Source: Spirogloea muscicola
Taxonomy: Eukaryota; Streptophyta; Zygnematophyceae; Spirogloeales; Spirogloeaceae
Reading direction: 5' to 3'
DNA length: 11,341 bases
Assembly (NCBI GenBank): GCA_009602725.1
Contig: WELB01000161.1
Span: 314,534-325,874, forward strand
The notes below the pieces were generated by a model. That model was not told the origin of the DNA. It was given only the letters and a program-made list of their open reading frames with translations, and made no database searches. This document shows positions 7,287 to 11,341 of this stretch, one piece after another (within the stretch, counting starts at the first letter, position 1; every line of letters begins with the position of its first letter). The position numbers were made by a program, and so were the translations under genes.

Positions 7287-8340
7287 ATGAGGATAGACAG
7301 GGCAGCCACACTGATTACACAGAAAGCATCAGTATCCACACTCCATGTGCAGTGTCCTAATTTTGTTACTGTCATACTGGGCTTTGTATGCCTACTTTTT
7401 ACTGGGCCACTCTCGCCGAACATGCGAATGAGGTGCATCGATGTGAGTCAGGCTCAGCCTGCATTTTGCAGGTCACGGCCATCTCAATGCTGCTCATTTC
7501 AGACAACCGGGGTGGAATGAGGATCAATATCATAGGCCCTGCGGTCAATTTTGAGGCAGGTTCCTATTCTGGACTGGGACTCGTCCAATGCCAAGTGAGG
7601 CCATGACTGGTGGTAGCATGCTATGCAAAAGGGCAGGGTAAGCAACATAGGCCATCTCCTTAGTTCAATGTCGATGGCATTGCCTCTGCATTCGGCACTG
7701 CACGTGCTGGACCTGGAATGAGCAAGCACACCATGCCAATCTGTGACGATAGCGTTACCATGGACCAAATTGCAGAATGGGAAGAGAGAGAGCAGCACCG
7801 CTGGTGGCTTGACCTTCGAAATTTATTTGTGCTACACGCGTGACGCTAATTATGACTAACACTTATAAACAAATCGCTAGAGGGTCACAAGGACGTATCC
7901 GACTGGAAAACTAGGGAACATGACTAGTGACGCAGCCTAATGCTCGACAAAACAGGGGCTAAACAGACCTGCCAGAACCGCAGGAAGAAAGAGCACAACG
8001 ACAGCGACAAGCCACAATTTTACTCGAGCAGCAGTCCCTGGCTGCAGGGGCTGAGGATACGTCATCGGACCGCTAGCATGCGGAGGGTGCTGTAGCAGCC
8101 TCAAGCGGCCGGCCAGGGCGCCGCGAAGCTAGGCGGACAGCAGAGGTATCTAGCGGAAGCCGGGCTCCTCTGATGCAGTGGGAGGGCAGCAGGGCGGATA
8201 TAAGGGGAGAAGGGACGTGGGGCGTCCTTGGACTGGAAAAAGAAGAAAGAAAAGGGTCCAGCCAGTCGCAATCTCCACGGCCAGTCGGGAGAGGGGAAGG
8301 GGTGCGGCCGTAGTGCCGTGTCCAGGCGGGAGGGAAGCAC
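7287..8340. other. Upstream region of the protease gene; first exon and promoter not located
   Basis: A secreted protease needs a signal-peptide exon on the minus strand in this stretch. One candidate is the ATG at 7761-7759, reading MVTLSSQIGMVCLLIPGPAR then AVP, with a hydrophobic core and small residues as at a signal-peptidase site, followed by a possible donor CCAG|GTCCAG. I cannot connect it to exon 1 with certainty. The rest shows no gene. Confidence 0.3.
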
Positions 8341-8343
8341 TGT

Positions 8344-8630
8344 CCCATGTTTCTCGGGCTGGCCCTTCCACAGCCAATCGGGTACGTCTGGGAAAGCTTC
8401 TTCTTCGGCTCTGGCTGCTTTGTCCTTTCCCTTTTTCGGGCTGGCTTTTCGCAGCCCTCGCCGCCTTTGGACGAGCGTACTCTTTCTGGCTGCGGCTGCG
8501 GAAAGTAAGCTCATCCAAAGGGGTGGCGAGGGCTGTAGTACTTACTTGTGTCTAATTGCTTCTCGGCCCCTTCGGACCTTCGGCTTACTCCTGCATCTTT
8601 TGTGAAAGGCCAGCCCGAGAGAATGGACGA
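8344..8630. mobile_element. MITE-like segment with GGGCTGGC inverted ends
   Basis: The left end TTTCTCGGGCTGGCCCTTCC (8350-8369) and the right end, read on the minus strand, CCATTCTCTCGGGCTGGCCT (8625-8606), are inverted copies about 280 bp apart, with a further unit at 8431-8457. No coding function is visible. Target duplications are not clear, so the element limits are approximate. Confidence 0.4.
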
Positions 8631-8769
8631 GGTCCCCGCTGAAGAAAGAGCTACTACCAAAAGGGGCCGAGGATGCGAGATGCCAACCCACAAAGGATGG
8701 TCCGATGGGGCAAGAAGCATGCGACTGAAGATGGGGCAAGATGCTGCGGGCTGTGCCGGGCGCCAGGGC

Positions 8770-8945
8770 AGCTCAGCTGGCACGGCACGCCACCGGCCTC
8801 AGGCGGCGCGCCGGCGGCGGCCAGGAAAGCCGGCCCACCGGCCTCCCACGCCCGCCAAGGCCCGCCATGGGCCGCCCGCTCCGCTGTCAGCATCGAGGAG
8901 CGGGCCCCGCCGCCGCCGCGACGACGCGTGTGGCACGGGCCCGGA
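8770..8945. other. Very GC-rich low-complexity stretch
   Basis: CCG/GGC-rich sequence that opens frames on both strands without recognisable protein. It ends at a copy of the dispersed palindrome repeat. Confidence 0.5.
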
Positions 8946-8949
8946 AAGG

Positions 8950-9005
8950 AGGTGCTCGCCCATTGAGAAGAGGGGCTGGTAAAGCCAACCCAAAAAGAAT
9001 GGACA
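8950..9005 (-). repeat. Palindrome-family repeat, copy
   Basis: Reads, on the plus strand, GTGCTCGCCCATTGAGAAG, then GGGGCTGGTAAAGCCAACCC, then AAAAAGAATGGAC. It matches the outer ~60 bp of both arms of the inverted repeat at 9684-9823 and 10807-10946, but not the rest of those arms. Confidence 0.75.
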
Positions 9006-9377
9006 ATGTTCAAAGCCAAAGAAAGAGGTGCTGAAAAAGGACTACACTACAAAGTGCAAAGGCCGGAAAAGGCCGAGCCGCTGGCTAGCCTCGAGTGCGG
9101 ACTCTACGGGTGCAGATTATGCAGCTGCTGATTTCAGAAGAGCGGCTGTAAAACCAGCGAGGTGCATACAGAGGGTGCAGCTCTCGCGGCCGTGACTTTC
9201 CCACTTCGCATCCACAAGCACCTGAGCTTGTCCTCTGGCAAAGGTCTGACCAATCAAGGTATGACATGGTCCAGAACAGTGGATAGCAGACATTACGCAA
9301 AAATTGATTGATAAGGATCACTCTCACTGAAGCCCATTTAGCAGCCCCAAGTCGTAAACACTAGCAACCGAATGTAG

Positions 9378-9416
9378 ATTTTAGGGTTTTCTGTTTGAGG
9401 GGTTTAGGTTTTAGCA
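9378..9416. repeat. Telomere-like degenerate motif
   Basis: TTTTAGGGTTTT is followed by TTTGAGGGG, TTTAGG and TTTTAG. It resembles plant/green-algal telomere units (TTTAGGG, or TTTTAGGG in Chlamydomonas) but is short and imperfect. Confidence 0.3.
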
Positions 9417-9429
9417 GTCCTGCCGAATG

Positions 9430-9525
9430 CCGGAGGCAGCAGCCAGCAAACGGCCAGCACGTATGCAAGGCGTGAGCCGAGGAACACTGCAGGGAAACGG
9501 AAAGCCCGATTCGGTACATCATTGC
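9430..9525 (-). pseudogene. Retroelement C-terminal fragment, degraded copy
   Basis: Reads YRIGLSVSLQCSSAHALH on the minus strand, matching YRMRLAVSLQRSMARALH at 10681-10734 on the plus strand; the DNA is also similar over about 95 bp. It is the most decayed of three related fragments in this end of the window. Confidence 0.4.
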
Positions 9526-9617
9526 AAAGAGCCTGCGGCGCTGAGGTCGGCCAGCTCCGATGCGGAAGGCCACATAATAAGAGCAGAGTCCGAAGCCAGC
9601 CCACGAAATCTTTAGGG

Positions 9618-9650
9618 ATCCATTCCTTGGGCTGGCCTCTCACAGCCACC
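9618..9650 (+). repeat. Palindrome-family repeat, copy
   Basis: CCATTCCTTGGGCTGGCCTC then CACAGCCACC. It faces the opposite-strand unit at 9690-9737, so 9618-9737 may itself be a ~120-bp element with inverted ends. Confidence 0.6.
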
Positions 9651-9683
9651 AGTCAATCTGGCGGCGCTTTCTGTTTACATAAA

Positions 9684-9823
9684 GAAAGTGCTCGCACATT
9701 GAGAATAGGGGCTGGAAAAGCCAGCCCAGAAAAGAATGAACAGAGTACGAAAAGGGGGCCAGGGGAAGCGCTAAGAAAAACAAGCACACAGAGAAACAAA
9801 GCAGCTACGAATCACACAGTAAC
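9684..9823 (-). repeat. Inverted repeat, left arm (~140 bp)
   Basis: The reverse complement matches 10807-10946 almost base for base, including AGTGCTCGC, GGGGCTGG, GCCAGCCCAG, AAAGAATGAAC, GGGGGCCAGGGGAAGCGCT, AACAAGCACACA and GAAACAAAGCAGCTAC. The spacer between arms is about 983 bp. Confidence 0.88.
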
Positions 9824-9970
9824 CTCTGCTAAGCAGCCGCAGGTATTATCGGGATCTCACCCCACGTGGAGGCGGTTGTGGAAGATAGCAATAAGGCCAG
9901 CCCAGGAGATTGGCCGAGGAGGCGTGCCGCGGAACAGCACGCCTCCCGTCAACGGTTAGCGCCGACGGCC

Positions 9971-10166
9971 CCGAAAAGTCGTTCAGTAGGGCTCAAGCGT
10001 GGGGCATCTTGCCGCCCAGCCAGCGGCGGGAGTGTGCACTCCACGCAGGCAGGCCCGACGTGGCTTCCGTGCGCTCCACCTCCTACGCTCGGTCGGCGGC
10101 AGCGAGATCTGGACGGCACCCTCTGATCGAGCCTCTCCGCTCTGTCCGGCCACCTCGGCGCTTGCG
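9971..10166 (+). repeat. Dispersed direct repeat, copy 2 (uninterrupted)
   Basis: Matches 1879-2216 without the 141-bp insertion and keeps the single CTGATCGA at 10123-10130. It lies inside the spacer of the inverted repeat pair. Confidence 0.8.
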
Positions 10167-10480
10167 TGACGGCATGGCTATCTCGCCATCAAGAGAAGCG
10201 ACTGAAGCATCGACTTGATCTTGGTCGGTGCGGAGCGGTGCGTTTGTATACACCTCTGTGGGTGTGCTGCCGTGGTCATTTGGGTGTAGTTGTCGTGTAC
10301 TTAAAACAAACGAAGGCCGAAATGGCCTAGTACAAGGGCAAGCACATCTATTGACGAACATCACCCACTGCAAATTGACCCGCTCAGTAACCACGGGTCA
10401 ACACATAAAGGTCGCTAGTCGATAATTTGGCCATCACTTCATACACGCTGTTGCCAGCATAGACATGCGGTAGCTACGTC
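10167..10480. other. No gene seen
   Basis: Spacer between the direct repeat and the retroelement-like fragment, within the inverted repeat pair. Open frames are short and show no known motif. Confidence 0.45.
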
Positions 10481-10485
10481 AATGA

Positions 10486-10824
10486 AAGGGCTTCCCTATA
10501 GTTTTAGCCCTTTCCGGCCACCCGCGGGACGATGAGTCCTTCCCGCTCGCCATCAACACACACGGGGCGTTGGGCGCTCGGTGGCTCGAGCTGCTCAACC
10601 AGCTCTCAGGACACGCCATCGCCCGCCGCTTCCATGGGGAGCCGGTGGACTCCCATGCAGCCGGCTCGCTAGCGCAGGTGTACCGCATGCGCTTGGCTGT
10701 CTCGCTGCAGAGGTCCATGGCCCGCGCGCTGCACCTGCCTGCCAGACGAGCCCTCGCTGCTGCCTCAGGCTCTGGCCAGGGGACCCACTTCCAGGAGCCT
10801 AGCATCTTACTGAGTAATTTGTAG
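10486..10824 (+). pseudogene. Fragment resembling the C-terminal end of a retroelement polyprotein
   Basis: An open frame without an ATG near its start reads FPLAINTHGALGARWLELL, then AGSLAQVYRMRLAVSLQRSM, then ARALHLPARRALAAA, and stops at 10824. The layout (a hydrophobic start, THG.LG..W..LL, then YRMRL..SLQR) recalls the region after the reverse transcriptase in algal LINE-like elements. This rests on general resemblance, not on catalytic motifs; no YADD or endonuclease motif is present. Two other copies of its YRMRL..SLQ core lie nearby, which supports a repeated mobile origin. Confidence 0.4.
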
Positions 10825-10946
10825 CTGCTTTGTTTCTTTGTGTGCTTGTTTTCTTAGCGCTTCCCCTGGCCCCCTTCTCGTACTTCGTTCATTCTTTACT
10901 GGGCTGGCTGTTCCAGCCCCTATCCTCAATGGGCGAGCACTTCTCG
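10807..10946 (+). repeat. Inverted repeat, right arm (~140 bp)
   Basis: Partner of 9684-9823. It follows the stop region of the retroelement-like frame at once, so it could be that element's 3' end rather than a DNA-transposon terminus. Its outer 60 bp contain a palindrome unit (GGGCTGGCTGTTCCAGCCCC). Confidence 0.88.
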
Positions 10947-11061
10947 TGGTCCTCGTTACTTTCGCTGCTGGCCTCTCAAGCTGACCAGCGGCGCCGGGAA
11001 CAGGGTGCAGCCCATCCCGGTGGCTCGGTACCCCTGGGTTCTGTTTCCTGGTTTTGTCTCC

Positions 11062-11102
11062 TGTGTTTCAGGATGCGGCTCTCACTGAGCCTGCAGCCGT
11101 GA
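11062..11102 (+). pseudogene. Third retroelement C-terminal motif copy
   Basis: Reads FRMRLSLSLQP then a stop, similar to YRMRLAVSLQ at 10681-10710. The frame before it reads through the right arm, so this is a fragment only. Confidence 0.3.
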
Positions 11103-11132
11103 CAAATTTTGCCCTTCACAAGCGTGCTAGGT

Positions 11133-11274
11133 GGCCCTAAGCAAGGTTACCTGCGACCAAGGTGGTGCTCCTGCTCCCCAAACATCCTGTCCGATTTGCA
11201 GGTGCTCATTAGTGGATACATTACCACTTCCAAGCGTGCTTCTGACTGTCATTTCTTAGCACCCTTCTCAATAG
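11133..11274 (+). repeat. Dispersed repeat B, copy 2
   Basis: Diverged partner of 2451-2585; the best blocks are CAAGGTTACCTGC, GGTGCTCCTGCTCCCCA and ATCCTGTCC. Confidence 0.55.
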
Positions 11275-11275
11275 A

Positions 11276-11341
11276 GCGCGGCGACCGCAGCCTGCCCGCC
11301 GCAGCACCGACGCTCTCCGCGGCGGCGGCGGCCGCCGGCGC
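11276..11341. other. GC-rich window end
   Basis: A GCG/CGG-rich run ending in GGCGGCGGCGGCCGCCGGCG. No gene is seen and the sequence is cut by the window edge. Confidence 0.5.

Noticed and set aside
8553-8566. TTGCTTCTCGGCC looks like the 5' end of U2 snRNA
   Set aside because: Only about 12 bases match; the following branch-point recognition sequence and Sm site are absent.
8150-8783. Several overlapping 65-144-residue frames on both strands
   Set aside because: GC-rich sequence with repeat units; none has a start context, domain or conserved pattern.

Overview
This window reads as nuclear DNA of a eukaryote, most likely a green alga (chlorophyte). The evidence is one gene with GT-AG introns whose product is a plant/algal nepenthesin-type A1 aspartic protease joined to a proline/serine-rich, cell-wall-like tail, set in repeat-rich, moderately GC-rich DNA. 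There are no operons, ribosome binding sites, rRNA genes, convincing tRNA genes or CRISPR arrays. The lineage call is an inference from gene style; no marker gene is present.

Layout. 1-680: GC-rich, low-complexity DNA with an imperfect tandem repeat and a GCT/GCC tract, plus a weak TATA-like site. 680-1370: weak plus-strand coding signal, ending in a possible two-exon small gene (1079-1367) that I do not recognise. 1879-2590: dispersed repeats, including a segment repeated at 9971-10166 that is interrupted by a 141-bp insertion flanked by an 8-bp duplication. 3467-7084, minus strand: the only clear gene, an aspartic protease in at least seven exons. Its last exon carries the end of the protease fold (IGWKPLNC) and runs directly into a proline-rich, then histidine-rich, tail. 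7085-8340: upstream of that gene, where the first exon(s) and promoter should lie but cannot be fixed. 8340-11341: a mosaic of old mobile-element debris: many copies of a GGGCTGGC palindrome family, a ~140-bp inverted repeat pair around ~1 kb, and three related fragments resembling the C-terminal end of a reverse-transcriptase polyprotein.

The protease would be secreted and probably wall-associated. Three features make it unusual: the first catalytic motif reads DTS instead of DTG; conserved protein segments sit in different frames inside single exons, so the gene is either decaying or the assembly carries one-base indels; and the proline-rich tail also changes frame several times. No new multi-gene system is visible. 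The most informative items are the protease-tail fusion with its altered active site and the datable repeat insertion.
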